Assembly (NCBI RefSeq): GCF_003336705.1
Contig: NZ_QMDL01000001.1
Span: 248,001-312,000 of the forward strand
Length of the DNA: 64,000 bases
DNA from: Marinobacter litoralis
Lineage (GTDB): Bacteria; Pseudomonadota; Gammaproteobacteria; Pseudomonadales; Oleiphilaceae
Reading direction: 5' to 3'
The translations under genes were made by a program, and so were the position numbers. The notes under the pieces were generated by a model that made no database searches, was not told the origin of the DNA, and worked only from the letters and a program-made list of their open reading frames with translations. This document shows, piece by piece, positions 24,605 to 33,834 of this stretch (its first letter is position 1; every line of letters starts with the position of its first letter).

Positions 24605-24660
24605 ATCAGTTTTCCTTGCATTTAAGCTTCTGTTTTTTGGTCTTATTGTGGTGCTTGCGG

Positions 24661-24706
24661 GTCACAACCGGCTATGCCGGTTGTGACCGATTCCCGGCAT
24701 AGCCGG
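24661..24706 (-). terminator. Double hairpin after the choice-of-anchor protein gene
   Basis: GTCACAACCGG (24661-24671) pairs with CCGGTTGTGAC (24677-24687), a perfect 11-base stem. A second hairpin, CCGGC-ATA-GCCGG (24694-24706), shares the CCGGCATAGCCGG core. On the minus strand they come directly after the stop of the 24719 gene, so the region is a likely terminator or attenuator before the 23759 gene. Confidence 0.6.
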
Positions 24707-24718
24707 AACTTTTAGAAC

Positions 24719-26539
24719 TTATTGAGGGGTGAGATTCAGGTTGATGGTGTTACCCGGACCAGACATGAACTTGTTCAACACACTGGTCAGCAGACCACAG
24801 TTTTCAAGGGGTGGCAGGTCGTAAACACCGGTTACGTTGCCGCCGGTTGCGGGCGAGAAGTTAGAGCCTTCAGGGCTGGCTAACTGAATATCAACCGGGG
24901 TGCTGGTGCGGCACTGATCGCCACCACCGATACGTACCGGCAGGCCGAATAGCTTGATAGCAACCTTGGGTACTTTTACGTAAAGCGGGGAGTTGGCCGT
25001 CAGTTTGCCATTGACCAAGGAGCCTGTGGTTAGTCCTGCTTGCTCGAATTCAACGTTGGCCGCTGCGTGCATCTTGCTCCACAGTACTTTGATGGTGAAG
25101 TTTCCAGAAGTAGGGTTCACCTGAGTGTCTGCTTCGAAAGTGCCGGAAGCCAAGTCAAGCAACGTGGCAATAGAGCCGTTCAGGGGCAGGCTGCCACCTG
25201 TTGCAGCGATTAGAGTGGAACCTTCAAGGCCCAGCAGTAGTTCGAGCTCTGCGCCGCCTGTGGGTTCTTCGAACGCTTCTGCTGTTACCGGTACTGTAAC
25301 TTCAGCATTTTCGGTATCGCTGGAGCGGATAACCAAGGCTGCGGTGCTCACGCCTGCAGCGCCGGCAGTGTAGTTCAGCTCTACCGAGCAGCTTGCACCG
25401 GTCGCTACGGTGGTGCAGTTGTTGGTTTGAGTAAAGTCGCCGGCATTAGAGCCCGTCAGAGCGATGCTGTCGATCAGCAAAGCGGCGTTGCCGTTATTGG
25501 CAATGGTTACTTGCTCAGATTTGCTGGTGCCAACCTGGACACGACCCAAGTCTACAGAGCCCGGGGTAACCGCAATTTCAGGTGTCGGTGCCAAAGTACC
25601 TCGGCCAGACAGGGCAATGTCGATGCTTGGCTTGTCAGCATCGGTAGACTCGATGGTGAGAGTTGCGTTACGAGTACCGTCGGTGCTTGGGGCAAAGGTA
25701 ACGTTTACGCTGCAAGAGGCGTCTGGGGCCAGTGACGAACCGCAGTCGCTGGTTTGGGTAAACAGCTGGGCGTCTGGGCCGCTGATGCTGATGTTGTTAA
25801 TGCCCAAAGCAGCACTTCCGGTGCTGAGGACAGAAACAGACTGCTGAGCACTCAAACCGGCTTGTACGGAACCAAAGGCCAGCTCTTGAGCGTCCACGCT
25901 GATGCGCGGTGTTTCGACAACTTCACCAGCGATGGTGATGGTTTGCAGTAGATTGTTCTGGTTTGGTAGTTGCACACAGTCGGTGGTGATTTCACCGATG
26001 GGGGCTGGTGCAATGTCGCCGTTAGCGGTGCGAGCGATCAGCTCGAGCTGCAAGGCGCCAACGCGAATTTCGGCCTGACCAATGTCATCCGCAGTGAACA
26101 GGATTTCGGGGGCTACACCGGAAGCGGGCACGTTGAATTCACCGGATTCGGCAGGAATGGCGGTAGGTGGAATGTTCAGGGTGACAATTTGCTCCAGATT
26201 GCGGCCGGCAGTAATGACATTGTTTGTGCTGGTTGCCACGCCTTCGACGGTTTCTGAGCCAACGAGCTTCAAGCCGGTACGGGCATCATCATTAACGACG
26301 GTGATCGCAGTAACTTCAAATTGTGGTGTTGGGTCACCCACAGACGCTACAGCGGGAATGTCAGCGCTGATTTGCGCACGAATGGGTTGGGTGCCAATCA
26401 GCGGAAACGGGCATTCAAAGGCCAGTTCGGTTGAGACTTGCTCTGCTGCTGCGTTGCTCGCACCACCAGCCATCAGTGCTGCAGCGGCTACGGCGGGGCC
26501 GAGCTTACGCACATTGGTATTGAGGTTACTGAGTTTCAT
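24719..26539 (-). CDS. Exported choice-of-anchor D (ASPM-SPD-2-Hydin-like) protein
   Basis: A 606-residue secreted protein. A signal peptide of about 32 residues is followed by a domain beginning LAFECPFPLIGTQPI (DUF6801-like). Two Ig-like repeats of about 100 residues follow (FGSVQAGLSAQQSVSVLSTG... and LGRVQVGTSKSEQVTIANNG...), each with a conserved Cys pair (TSDCGSSLAPDASCSV; TNNCTTVATGASCSV). The C-terminal part again resembles the first. Such repeats bind or scaffold other proteins outside the cell. The gene precedes the DUF6160-like gene and follows an AraC regulator. Confidence 0.7.
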   Translation of the reverse strand: MKLSNLNTNVRKLGPAVAAAALMAGGASNAAAEQVSTELAFECPFPLIGTQPIRAQISADIPAVASVGDPTPQFEVTAITVVNDDARTGLKLVGSETVEGVATSTNNVITAGRNLEQIVTLNIPPTAIPAESGEFNVPASGVAPEILFTADDIGQAEIRVGALQLELIARTANGDIAPAPIGEITTDCVQLPNQNNLLQTITIAGEVVETPRISVDAQELAFGSVQAGLSAQQSVSVLSTGSAALGINNISISGPDAQLFTQTSDCGSSLAPDASCSVNVTFAPSTDGTRNATLTIESTDADKPSIDIALSGRGTLAPTPEIAVTPGSVDLGRVQVGTSKSEQVTIANNGNAALLIDSIALTGSNAGDFTQTNNCTTVATGASCSVELNYTAGAAGVSTAALVIRSSDTENAEVTVPVTAEAFEEPTGGAELELLLGLEGSTLIAATGGSLPLNGSIATLLDLASGTFEADTQVNPTSGNFTIKVLWSKMHAAANVEFEQAGLTTGSLVNGKLTANSPLYVKVPKVAIKLFGLPVRIGGGDQCRTSTPVDIQLASPEGSNFSPATGGNVTGVYDLPPLENCGLLTSVLNKFMSGPGNTINLNLTPQ

Positions 26540-26785
26540 TCGTTCGTCCTCTGTCTTGCGATCATTGTTATCATTAAGTTGCAGACATCACCGATGAGGG
26601 CAGTTCGATCGGACTTGCGTAATTACTTGGGTCATAGGCTTGATGCCCACGATTGCAGGGGTATTAAACGGTGGAGGGTGTGGTGCCGTCATTGCTTGTG
26701 GCGGCACCGTTTTTGTCTAAAGCGGTAGTTGCGGCAGGAATTTGTTCAAAGCGTGAACGACATCAATGTAAGTGGGTACCCTGGA

Positions 26786-27808
26786 TTACTTTTTGTTTCT
26801 GGCCTTCCGCCGGACATCTCCCGGAGTTTGTCCTGTCCAGGAGCGATACGCTTTGGTGAAGCCGGCTTGATCGCTAAACCCCAGTTTTTCGGAGATGGAT
26901 TCCAGAGATACGTTGGTGTCTTTTAGATACAGAGTGGCAAAGCTTTCGCGAATTTCGTTCCGGAGTTCCCGGAAAGAAGTACCTGCATTCGCCAGATGCT
27001 GGCGAAGCGTGCGTGGGCTCATATCCAAACGGCGAGCGAGGTTTTCGGTGGTGCATGGGCGGCCGGGCTGACTCATGATCAGTTCCCGGACTTGCTGCAC
27101 GGTTTCATCGGATGCCACCCGTTTTTGCGACTGTGAACGGCGGGTTCTGGCAACCAGAAATTCCAGGTTGGTATCGTCTTTTCGAGCAGGACTCCCTTTT
27201 AAAGGGATGGTGACTTCGTTGATGTTTGCGTTAAAGATGAACTCACAGTTTGGCGCGAGCAGTTCCCAGCTTTGTAGAGGAAGGTTGCTCGGGAAATCGA
27301 ACCGAAACGTGAAGTGGCTACAGACCTGGCACGAAACCCGATAAATACTGCCCATGTAGATTTTCACCAGACAGGCTTTCAGATCGCCTACGCCCCAGGT
27401 GTCGATCAGTTTCAGGCGAAAGGTAGAGCCCGTTGAAGCCAGCTCCATATCCATGAGAGGAAGCCCTACCCGCAGGTATTGTACGATCATGCTGACTAAT
27501 CGCCGGGGGTTTTCTTGTTCCAGCATGGCGAACCCCAGAAGTCCGTGGCAGGGCAGATCCAGTTGTTTGCCGAACTCAAAGGCAGCGCGCTCATCGGCCA
27601 TGAGCCAATCGGCTTGCCGGAGTAGGTCAAGGACTTGAGTCATGGAAAGGCTGGCTTCGGGATTATTCAGCAATTCATCGGTTATGCCGGTTTTCGTCAA
27701 AATGGTGTTTCGTTTTACGCCGCGCTTTTCCATAAAATGAACAAAACGGCGAGCGTAACGTGCCGAAATGATCGGCACCTCCAAAGCGAGGGGCGTCGAC
27801 ATATCCAT
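26786..27808 (-). CDS. AraC-family regulator (OruR-like)
   Basis: A 340-residue regulator with an arabinose-binding-like N-terminal domain (about 20-200) of the OruR/ArgR type and a C-terminal AraC helix-turn-helix pair (about 235-335): NLARRLDMSPRTLRQHLANAGTSFRELRNEI and ISEKLGFSDQAGFTKAYRSWTG. It is the nearest regulator to the two exported-protein genes downstream on the same strand and may control them. The signal is unknown; family members sense fatty acids, ornithine or other small molecules. Confidence 0.88.
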   Translation of the reverse strand: MDMSTPLALEVPIISARYARRFVHFMEKRGVKRNTILTKTGITDELLNNPEASLSMTQVLDLLRQADWLMADERAAFEFGKQLDLPCHGLLGFAMLEQENPRRLVSMIVQYLRVGLPLMDMELASTGSTFRLKLIDTWGVGDLKACLVKIYMGSIYRVSCQVCSHFTFRFDFPSNLPLQSWELLAPNCEFIFNANINEVTIPLKGSPARKDDTNLEFLVARTRRSQSQKRVASDETVQQVRELIMSQPGRPCTTENLARRLDMSPRTLRQHLANAGTSFRELRNEIRESFATLYLKDTNVSLESISEKLGFSDQAGFTKAYRSWTGQTPGDVRRKARNKK

Positions 27809-27980
27809 ATGAGGTCTCTCTGAGCGTTCGTCATTAAACAGCGCTTATTATTCAGCCATGGGAGGCTGTTTTTTGCGCAAGTATAGGCAGCTGCTTCAGA
27901 GTGCTTTGTAGTGGTAAGTCACAAATTGGCGGCATGGCCGGATATGACAAAGGGAAAACCCTAAAACGTGGAAGGGTTAA

Positions 27981-28658
27981 ATGTATTCAGGTTCAGAGGA
28001 ACTGTTGGTGAATAAAATTTCCGGGATATGCCCCGTGTGCGAGCTGTCTGCCCTGGAGCCCTTTCGAGAGGTGGAACAGAAGCGTTATCTACGTTGTGGC
28101 AACTGCCAAGCCACGGTTATGGCGCCGGAATGTCGCTTAACACCGGATGAAGAGTGTGCCGTGTATCAGCTGCACGACAACGACCCCGATGATGCGGGGT
28201 ACCGGCGTTTTTTGTCGAAACTGGCGGACCCCATTTTGGCAGCATTGCCCGAAGGCGCGGCAGGGCTGGATTTCGGGTGCGGCCCGGGGCCAGCGTTGGC
28301 TGCTATGTTTGAGGAGGCCGGTTTTCCGGTTGCACTCTACGATCTGTTTTTCTACCCAGAGTCAGCTGTGTTGGAGCAGCGCTATGATTTCGTTACATGC
28401 ACGGAAGTGGTGGAGCATTTGTTCGAACCAGCTAAGGTGTTTGCTCAATTTGACCGGCTCTTGAAACCGGGTGGCGTGTTAGGTGTGATGACCTGTTTTC
28501 AGACGGACGATGATCGCTTCGATAACTGGCACTATCGGCGCGATCCGACACACGTGGTTTTCTACCGGCAAGCTACTTTCGAGTGGTTGGCGGTTCGATA
28601 TGGCTGGCACTTGGAGATTCCAGCCAAAGATGCAGTCTTACTGCACAAGCCGATTTAA
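27981..28658 (+). CDS. Class I SAM-dependent methyltransferase with zinc-ribbon N-terminus
   Basis: A 225-residue protein. Residues about 17-42 hold two CxxC-type pairs (CPVC, CGNC), a zinc ribbon. The SAM-binding site is GLDFGCGPGPALAAM near residue 93, followed by a VTCTEVVEHLFEP segment. It is likely a small-molecule or nucleic-acid methyltransferase. It stands alone, divergent from the AraC gene and convergent on the C39 peptidase gene. Confidence 0.82.
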   Translation: MYSGSEELLVNKISGICPVCELSALEPFREVEQKRYLRCGNCQATVMAPECRLTPDEECAVYQLHDNDPDDAGYRRFLSKLADPILAALPEGAAGLDFGCGPGPALAAMFEEAGFPVALYDLFFYPESAVLEQRYDFVTCTEVVEHLFEPAKVFAQFDRLLKPGGVLGVMTCFQTDDDRFDNWHYRRDPTHVVFYRQATFEWLAVRYGWHLEIPAKDAVLLHKPI

Positions 28659-28670
28659 CCCGAGGCCTGT

Positions 28671-29690
28671 TTAATCGGTCTCGACTGCGCAGGCTGGAAG
28701 TTTCGGGCATGCGGCGCTCGTGTCTGACGAGCGTGCGTCCGGCTGGAAGTTTTCCATTGAAAATCGATCGCCGGCCAAGTCAGCAGCGCAGGCCATTGCT
28801 TGATTGGCTTGTTGGTCGCAGCCTGCCGCTGAAAGCGCGTAAGCTAGGTTGTTCCAGCCTTCCGCAAATTTTGGAAACCGCTCAGTCGCACGGCGCAGGT
28901 GATTGGCGGCAGCGTCAAAGCGTTTTTGGCTATACGCCAGGTTACCCTGAGCGATAAGCGGGGCGGGCTGGTTAATCCAGTAATGTTCTGCTGTTTGGTA
29001 CGCGGTTTGGGCTGCAAGCGTGTGGCCGGTGCTCTCCAGATCGTGGGCTGCGCGTAGCCAAGGTAGCAGTTCAGCCGTTGCCGGCAGATGATCGGGAGGC
29101 AGGATCACCACAGCCCAGCGCTCAGCACGGTCCCAAGTGGCGTGAAATACCTTGTAAGGCTGGCGGTGGTGTTTGCGGGTGTCAGTGTTGAGTATCAGGG
29201 CTTGGTTCTGATGGTCGTAACCAACAACCACTGCAAAGTGCCACTGTGGCCACCAATCGAATCCCAGGTTCTGCATGACGAGCACCGGATTGCCGGCCGA
29301 GACCTCTGCCAGCAGCGTTTCGATGTCTGGCTGCAATGGGTAAACCACCATGTTGTGTGACCGCGCACCGGCAACCATCTCAACTTGTAGCGAGCCTTCC
29401 CTACCGGGTAGGTAAACCAGTTCTTTCAGGATGTCCGGATCGGTATTAAGGCCTTGGCTGTTCAGCATAGTGGCCAAGGATGCCGGACCGCATTGGTACT
29501 TTTCTTGCGGAAAAAAGGGAACATCGCCCAACAGTTGCTGGTTTTGGAAACCAGTTTGCCCGGCTATGGGCGAATCGGGCCAGGGCGGAGTGGTTGCACA
29601 GCCGGCCAGCAGAAGCAGCCCAAGAAGGGCTGCCAGTCTGCTGCATCGAAAGATTGCGGTCTGATAAAGGGAGCGGGTTAGCGAATGCAA
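28671..29690 (-). CDS. PA2778-family C39-like cysteine peptidase lipoprotein with TPR repeats
   Basis: A 339-residue lipoprotein (lipobox LLAGC, Cys31). The C39-like papain-fold peptidase domain follows: QEKYQCGPASLATML with catalytic Cys67, HFAVVVGYD with the His, and a later Asn/Asp. The C-terminal third has TPR repeats (RFDAAANHLRRATERFPKFAEGWNNLAYALSAAG). It overlaps the PA2779-family gene by 13 bases, the same pairing as in Pseudomonas. The likely job is to process or degrade a periplasmic peptide, with the neighbouring protein as substrate or partner. Confidence 0.8.
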   Translation of the reverse strand: MHSLTRSLYQTAIFRCSRLAALLGLLLLAGCATTPPWPDSPIAGQTGFQNQQLLGDVPFFPQEKYQCGPASLATMLNSQGLNTDPDILKELVYLPGREGSLQVEMVAGARSHNMVVYPLQPDIETLLAEVSAGNPVLVMQNLGFDWWPQWHFAVVVGYDHQNQALILNTDTRKHHRQPYKVFHATWDRAERWAVVILPPDHLPATAELLPWLRAAHDLESTGHTLAAQTAYQTAEHYWINQPAPLIAQGNLAYSQKRFDAAANHLRRATERFPKFAEGWNNLAYALSAAGCDQQANQAMACAADLAGDRFSMENFQPDARSSDTSAACPKLPACAVETD

Positions 29691-30079
29691 TTGATAAAGG
29701 AGAACAGGTTAGTTGCACACAGCATGTCGGTGATGATGAACACCAACAGGAATAATACGATGATTCCGACAACACCTTCCCCGGTGGGGGCTTCGGCCAA
29801 CTGTTGTTCAAAATCGGCCAGTTCGGCCGGGGTAAGGTTCTGAATGCGCTCAGCCACCTGGTCTTCACTGACACCAAGCTCTGTGAGCTTTTCTTTGACT
29901 TCCTGCTGTTCGAGCATGTCCAGTAGCTGTTGGCGGTCAAGGTTGACCTGTTGTTGCTGGATTAACTCGCCTGTTCCGACCATGCCTGCGTGGGCAGATA
30001 CGGAGAAGGTGGTGGCAAAAGCCATCAGGATGGCCATTACAAGCGAAAACTGCTTGGCATAGCGTCGAATGCCGTTCAT
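29678..30079 (-). CDS. PA2779-family small exported protein with C-terminal membrane helix
   Basis: A 133-residue protein. It has a signal peptide (about 1-30, ending SAHA), a charged helical middle (LDRQQLLDMLEQQEVKEKL...GVSEDQVAERIQNLTPAELADFEQQL), then a Gly-rich turn and a hydrophobic helix (about 105-125, IIVLFLLVFIITDM). The ATG at 30079 follows AGGAG; an upstream start would add 22 charged residues before the signal peptide. The conserved middle resembles a propeptide with a cleavable tail. It overlaps the peptidase gene by 13 bases. Confidence 0.78.
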   Translation of the reverse strand: MNGIRRYAKQFSLVMAILMAFATTFSVSAHAGMVGTGELIQQQQVNLDRQQLLDMLEQQEVKEKLTELGVSEDQVAERIQNLTPAELADFEQQLAEAPTGEGVVGIIVLFLLVFIITDMLCATNLFSFINCIR

Positions 30080-30175
30080 TGCAGACTCCTTTCTCGTTTG
30101 TTTAGTTTCCTTAACCCTAGAACGCTCAGGCTTATGATTCAACATACAAAACGTTCATGGATACAAGGATCACCA

Positions 30176-31621
30176 TCAGAAAGTTGAAAGACCTGTGGCT
30201 TCCATAAACCGGTATTGCCAGTATTTCAGGCGTGAGTCATCAGCCCAGCTGGAATAAGGCAAGCTAAGAGGCTTGCTGTTTGCCTGCTCGCTGGCCCAAT
30301 GGTCATTGAAAAAGCCGGAGGCCTTGCGGGCAACCGGATGATCGTTCGGCACGCTCAACCAAACATTGGACTCAAGGTTGAGATCGTCAAGATTTCTCCG
30401 GGTAAAGTTGGCAGAACCCAGTAGCAGCTCTTGACGGCCGTCTTGCCGGGAGTAGCTGAGCAACTTGCTATGGCATTGCTCGCCCTGAGTATTGCACCAG
30501 CGAACAGGAATGCCCGCTTGGTGCAGCTCGTGTCCCACGGGGCGATTGGGTATTCCGTTTTTCTCATGGCCGAAAGCATCTTTGTTTGCGTCCAGCAACA
30601 GGCGGATATTTACGCCACGTTGCCGTGCGGCTTTCAGCGCCTCGATGATTGGCCGGTGAGAGAAATAGAACATGGCGATGTCTATGGCTTCGCCGCTTTG
30701 GCTTCGCTTGATCATATCCAGGGCTTGATCACGAATGGCGGACTCGGTGAGCAGCTTTATGGTGCTTGATGTTTCGGGTTCTGGCGGTTGAGAGTTAGCC
30801 GTTTTGCTGAGCCAGCGGTCAAACGTTTGGGTGCTGGCGCCGGACATATGGGCCACTGCGCGTTCGCTTCGAATCACATCGGCTACCGCAGGCCCGCTGA
30901 AGCTGAGCCCGATGTTGCTGTGCTGGCTGCTGCCGTCGTGGGGATTGGCAGAAGTAATGAGTGCGCGGAACTGATCGCCGGAGTCCGCGACCAAAACTTT
31001 GCGGTGATTGGCTTTGAAATTAGGGAGTGCCAGATAGCTGCGCAGCGTGGTTTTATCTGTGCCAAGAGCGTTTGGCAACCAGCCGCCGTCCGGATTGTTC
31101 CCGAGCCATTGGCAACACACTCGCCAAAGGGCCGACCAAGCAGGGCTGCTGTCACGAAGTGGTTCGAGATTGGTCACAACCAATTCGATGCCGGCTTCTT
31201 TCAGCGTTTCAAAGGCTGGTGAGCGTGTACCGCCGTAAAACGTGTTCAGCGGGTCTGAAATCACCACAATGTCGATCCGGGGATTGGCACGCTTCTTTTC
31301 GATCAATGCCTGTGTCAGTTGGCTTGAGAGGGGGCGTAGGCCCGTATTTTCAGAACCTGTGCTGTTATAAAGAAACATGTCGATAAGAATGAATTGCTCG
31401 GCTTGAGCAATTAGCTGAAAAACCTCATCGAAGATTTCGTGCTCTAGAGATGTTTCGCCATTCGGGAAGTGCCGTGTGGTATCGGTTAACAGGCGTGGAG
31501 AAATCAGAGGAGCTGTGCTTCCTGTGTATTGAATGCCTTCCGGAAGGGGCTTGTATGAATGCCACACACCCAAAGCGATCAATACCAACAGCAGAATACA
31601 GGCTACTACCTTCATCGTCAT
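30176..31621 (-). CDS. Phospholipase D-superfamily protein (cardiolipin-synthase-like)
   Basis: A 481-residue protein with an N-terminal hydrophobic anchor (about 1-20) and two HKD-type sites. The first reads HRKVLVAD with a full HxK(x)4D; the second reads HSKLLSYS, so its Asp is replaced. The AxxN-type tails (SANPHDGSSQHSN and GSANFTRRNLDDLNLESN) follow each. It may be a phosphatidyltransferase or phosphodiesterase of the periplasmic face. The altered second motif makes the exact reaction uncertain. Confidence 0.82.
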   Translation of the reverse strand: MTMKVVACILLLVLIALGVWHSYKPLPEGIQYTGSTAPLISPRLLTDTTRHFPNGETSLEHEIFDEVFQLIAQAEQFILIDMFLYNSTGSENTGLRPLSSQLTQALIEKKRANPRIDIVVISDPLNTFYGGTRSPAFETLKEAGIELVVTNLEPLRDSSPAWSALWRVCCQWLGNNPDGGWLPNALGTDKTTLRSYLALPNFKANHRKVLVADSGDQFRALITSANPHDGSSQHSNIGLSFSGPAVADVIRSERAVAHMSGASTQTFDRWLSKTANSQPPEPETSSTIKLLTESAIRDQALDMIKRSQSGEAIDIAMFYFSHRPIIEALKAARQRGVNIRLLLDANKDAFGHEKNGIPNRPVGHELHQAGIPVRWCNTQGEQCHSKLLSYSRQDGRQELLLGSANFTRRNLDDLNLESNVWLSVPNDHPVARKASGFFNDHWASEQANSKPLSLPYSSWADDSRLKYWQYRFMEATGLSTF

Positions 31622-31660
31622 AGTCGTTTCGATCCGTCGAATCTGCCCGTGCTGAGCAGT

Positions 31661-32407
31661 TTACTCGCGTTGTTGGTTGATAACCCACTCAGAGAACAGC
31701 TCAAGAAGCCGGGTAGCGTGAGGGGCAGGCGACACTCGGTTCAGAAGTGATTCGGTATTGAGCCCTTCTTGTTCCAGTTCAGGACTTTGGACATGAAGGT
31801 AGCTCCTCATCACATCATCAGTGAACTCAGGATGGAATTGAACGCCCCAGGCATGTTCGCCAACCCGAAATGCTTGATGGGGTTCGAACTCCGTTGCGCC
31901 GAGCAACACCGCGCCGGGAGGTAACTCCAGAACAGACTGTTTGTGCGTTAGTTGCGCCGGGAACTGCTGGGGAAGGTGGCGGAACAGTGGGTCATGCTGC
32001 GCATTGTCGAATAGAGAGACGTTGTGTGTGCCAGTCTCGCGTCCTTTCGGATGGTAGCCTACCTTGCCGCCCAGAGCGTGGGCGAGTAGTTGGTGGCCGT
32101 AGCAGACACCAAACGTTGGAATGTTTGTCTGTACGGCACCTTTTAGCCAGTCTGCTGCTTGCTCGCTCCAAGGTTCACGGTCGCTCACCATGGCAGGCGA
32201 GCCGGTGATGACCACGCCGTGCCAATCATCCGGCTGACCGGGTGGGGGCGCTTGAGTAACGTCGGCGACCGTCAGGTTCAGCTGGCTGGACAACTTGCTC
32301 ACAAACCAGTCTTCAAAATCTCCGAACTGATCTTTGATTTGAGGGTAGGTTGTGCCCGTTTTCAGGATCACTACACGAGGTTTCAATCCCTCATCTGTAC
32401 CAGCCAT
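31661..32407 (-). CDS. Class I glutamine amidotransferase family protein
   Basis: A 248-residue GATase1 protein with the nucleophile Cys in GVCYGHQLLAHALGG and the catalytic His-x-Glu in VQFHPEF. It may hydrolyse gamma-glutamyl compounds (for example in putrescine or glutathione metabolism) or act on another amide. It stands in a row of minus-strand genes without an obvious synthase partner, so the acceptor is unknown. Confidence 0.87.
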   Translation of the reverse strand: MAGTDEGLKPRVVILKTGTTYPQIKDQFGDFEDWFVSKLSSQLNLTVADVTQAPPPGQPDDWHGVVITGSPAMVSDREPWSEQAADWLKGAVQTNIPTFGVCYGHQLLAHALGGKVGYHPKGRETGTHNVSLFDNAQHDPLFRHLPQQFPAQLTHKQSVLELPPGAVLLGATEFEPHQAFRVGEHAWGVQFHPEFTDDVMRSYLHVQSPELEQEGLNTESLLNRVSPAPHATRLLELFSEWVINQQRE

Positions 32408-32442
32408 GCGTTACCTCATTTGAAGCTAAAGCCTTGCGCAGA

Positions 32443-33168
32443 CTATTCCTGCGGCAATTCAGCGTTATGGAATACGTTCTGAACATCGTCGAGGTCGTTC
32501 AGCATATCCATAAACTTTTCGAACATCGGGATGTCGTCGCCTTCTACTGGCGTGGTGGTTTTCGGCAGGAATTGGATTTCGTCTACCTCAAACTCAATGC
32601 CCTCGAAGGCATCTTCCAAGGCTTGCTTGGCTTTGGCGTATTCGGTGTTCGGGGTGAAGACAGTGATGGTTTCGTCTTCATTCTCGATATCGGTGACGTC
32701 GACATCGGCTTCCATCAGGGCTTCCAGAACGGATTCTTCGTCTTGGCCTTTAAATACAAAAATGGCGCAGTGGTCGAACATGTGAGCAACCGCGCCGGGG
32801 GTGCCAATTTTGCACTTGGTTTTGGTGAAAGCCAGGCGAACATCACCGAAGGTGCGGTTCGGGTTATCGGTCAGGCAGTCAACGATGACCATGCAGTTGC
32901 CGGGACCATAACCTTCGTAGCGAGCGGTGGAGTAGTCTTCGCCTGCGCCGCCTTTGGCTTTATCAATCGCTTTCTCAATAACGTGGGTGGGAACCTGGTC
33001 TTTCTTCGCGCGCTCAATCAGCCCTCGCAGAGATAGGTTGGCCTGAGGGTCAACGCCGCCAGACTTGGCCGACATGTAAATTTCCCGACCGTATTTGCTG
33101 TAGACCTTGGTTTTTGCCGCAGCCGTTTTGGCCATGGACTCTTTGCGATTCTGATAGGCTCTGCCCAT
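32443..33168 (-). CDS. YebC/PmpR-family protein (YeeN type)
   Basis: A 241-residue YebC-fold protein: [31 protein letters not shown] is the start seen in the YeeN subgroup, then the [22 protein letters not shown] and [19 protein letters not shown] segments. YebC-type proteins were first called transcriptional regulators; some have since been linked to translation through difficult peptide motifs. Because it is the YeeN branch, the cell probably has a separate true YebC elsewhere. Confidence 0.9.
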   Translation of the reverse strand: MGRAYQNRKESMAKTAAAKTKVYSKYGREIYMSAKSGGVDPQANLSLRGLIERAKKDQVPTHVIEKAIDKAKGGAGEDYSTARYEGYGPGNCMVIVDCLTDNPNRTFGDVRLAFTKTKCKIGTPGAVAHMFDHCAIFVFKGQDEESVLEALMEADVDVTDIENEDETITVFTPNTEYAKAKQALEDAFEGIEFEVDEIQFLPKTTTPVEGDDIPMFEKFMDMLNDLDDVQNVFHNAELPQE

Positions 33169-33237
33169 ATTTCTGTGCCCCTTGCTTGCTATAAAGAGCG
33201 TGATTTTACTGAACCTGACGACAATACAACAGCTTTG

Positions 33238-33666
33238 TTACGCCAGTTCGGGAACTCGTCGGATTCCTCGGCGCAGCCCCAACTCCAATAAGGAGCGAAT
33301 CAGTTTGCCTGTGAAAGGAACGACATCTTCAAAGCAGATGGTGTACTTAAGGCGGGTTTGGCCGTCTGCGGTGTCGCTAAAATGAATGCGCCCTATGTGA
33401 TTTTTGATCGGGCCGGCGCTGGTGACTGTGTATTCGATCAAGGAATAGGGCTCGAACTCAAGTACCGTCTCTTCGATACTCAAAGGCCCCAAGCCGACTT
33501 TACGAACTGAGCCCGCGCCATTCGGATCGGCCTGATCGCTCTCTTTAATGCGTTTGACCGGCGCGCCAATCATTTTTCCAAAACGGTGGTGGTCGGCAAA
33601 CAGCGCAAAAACCTTCTTGCGCGGCACGTTGAAAGTTTCATCGATCTCTATTTTGTAGGCTGCCAT
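33238..33666 (-). CDS. SRPBCC-fold ligand-binding protein
   Basis: A 142-residue START/Bet v1-like protein (polyketide cyclase type): MAAYKIEIDETFNVPRKKVFALFADHHRFGKMIG start, GLGPLSIEETVLEFEPYSLIEYTV middle, and a long C-terminal helix with LIRSLLELGLRRGI. It binds a hydrophobic ligand or helps a lipid reaction. It lies just upstream of the divergent vgrG promoter. Confidence 0.82.
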   Translation of the reverse strand: MAAYKIEIDETFNVPRKKVFALFADHHRFGKMIGAPVKRIKESDQADPNGAGSVRKVGLGPLSIEETVLEFEPYSLIEYTVTSAGPIKNHIGRIHFSDTADGQTRLKYTICFEDVVPFTGKLIRSLLELGLRRGIRRVPELA

Positions 33667-33751
33667 CTTGCTTCTCTTGTTCTTTGATGTTGGCCCAAGA
33701 GTAACGGTTCACACTGTTTAACAAAAGGTGTCCAGTAGGCCGAGTGGGTGG

Positions 33752-33780
33752 TTGGTCTTATGGAGTGCTCTCGTTATAAT
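33752..33780 (+). promoter_or_regulatory. Sigma-70-like promoter of the vgrG operon
   Basis: TTGGTC (33752-33757) and a perfect TATAAT (33775-33780) are 17 bases apart, which is optimal. This places the transcript start near 33787, downstream of an in-frame start at 33748, and supports the ATG at 33835. Confidence 0.7.
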
Positions 33781-33834
33781 CTGCCGTGCTCAGGACGAGC
33801 AGGATCTAAATCACACACTTCAGGGACTGAAGTT

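Noticed and set aside
26682..26716. Hairpin GGTGCCG/CGGCACC followed by a T-run on the plus strand
   Set aside because: It has terminator form on the plus strand, but no plus-strand gene ends here. On the minus strand, where the AraC gene ends, the T-run is missing.
33748..33834. Longer start for vgrG
   Set aside because: The TTGGTC-17-TATAAT promoter lies inside this stretch, so the transcript begins downstream of the longer start.
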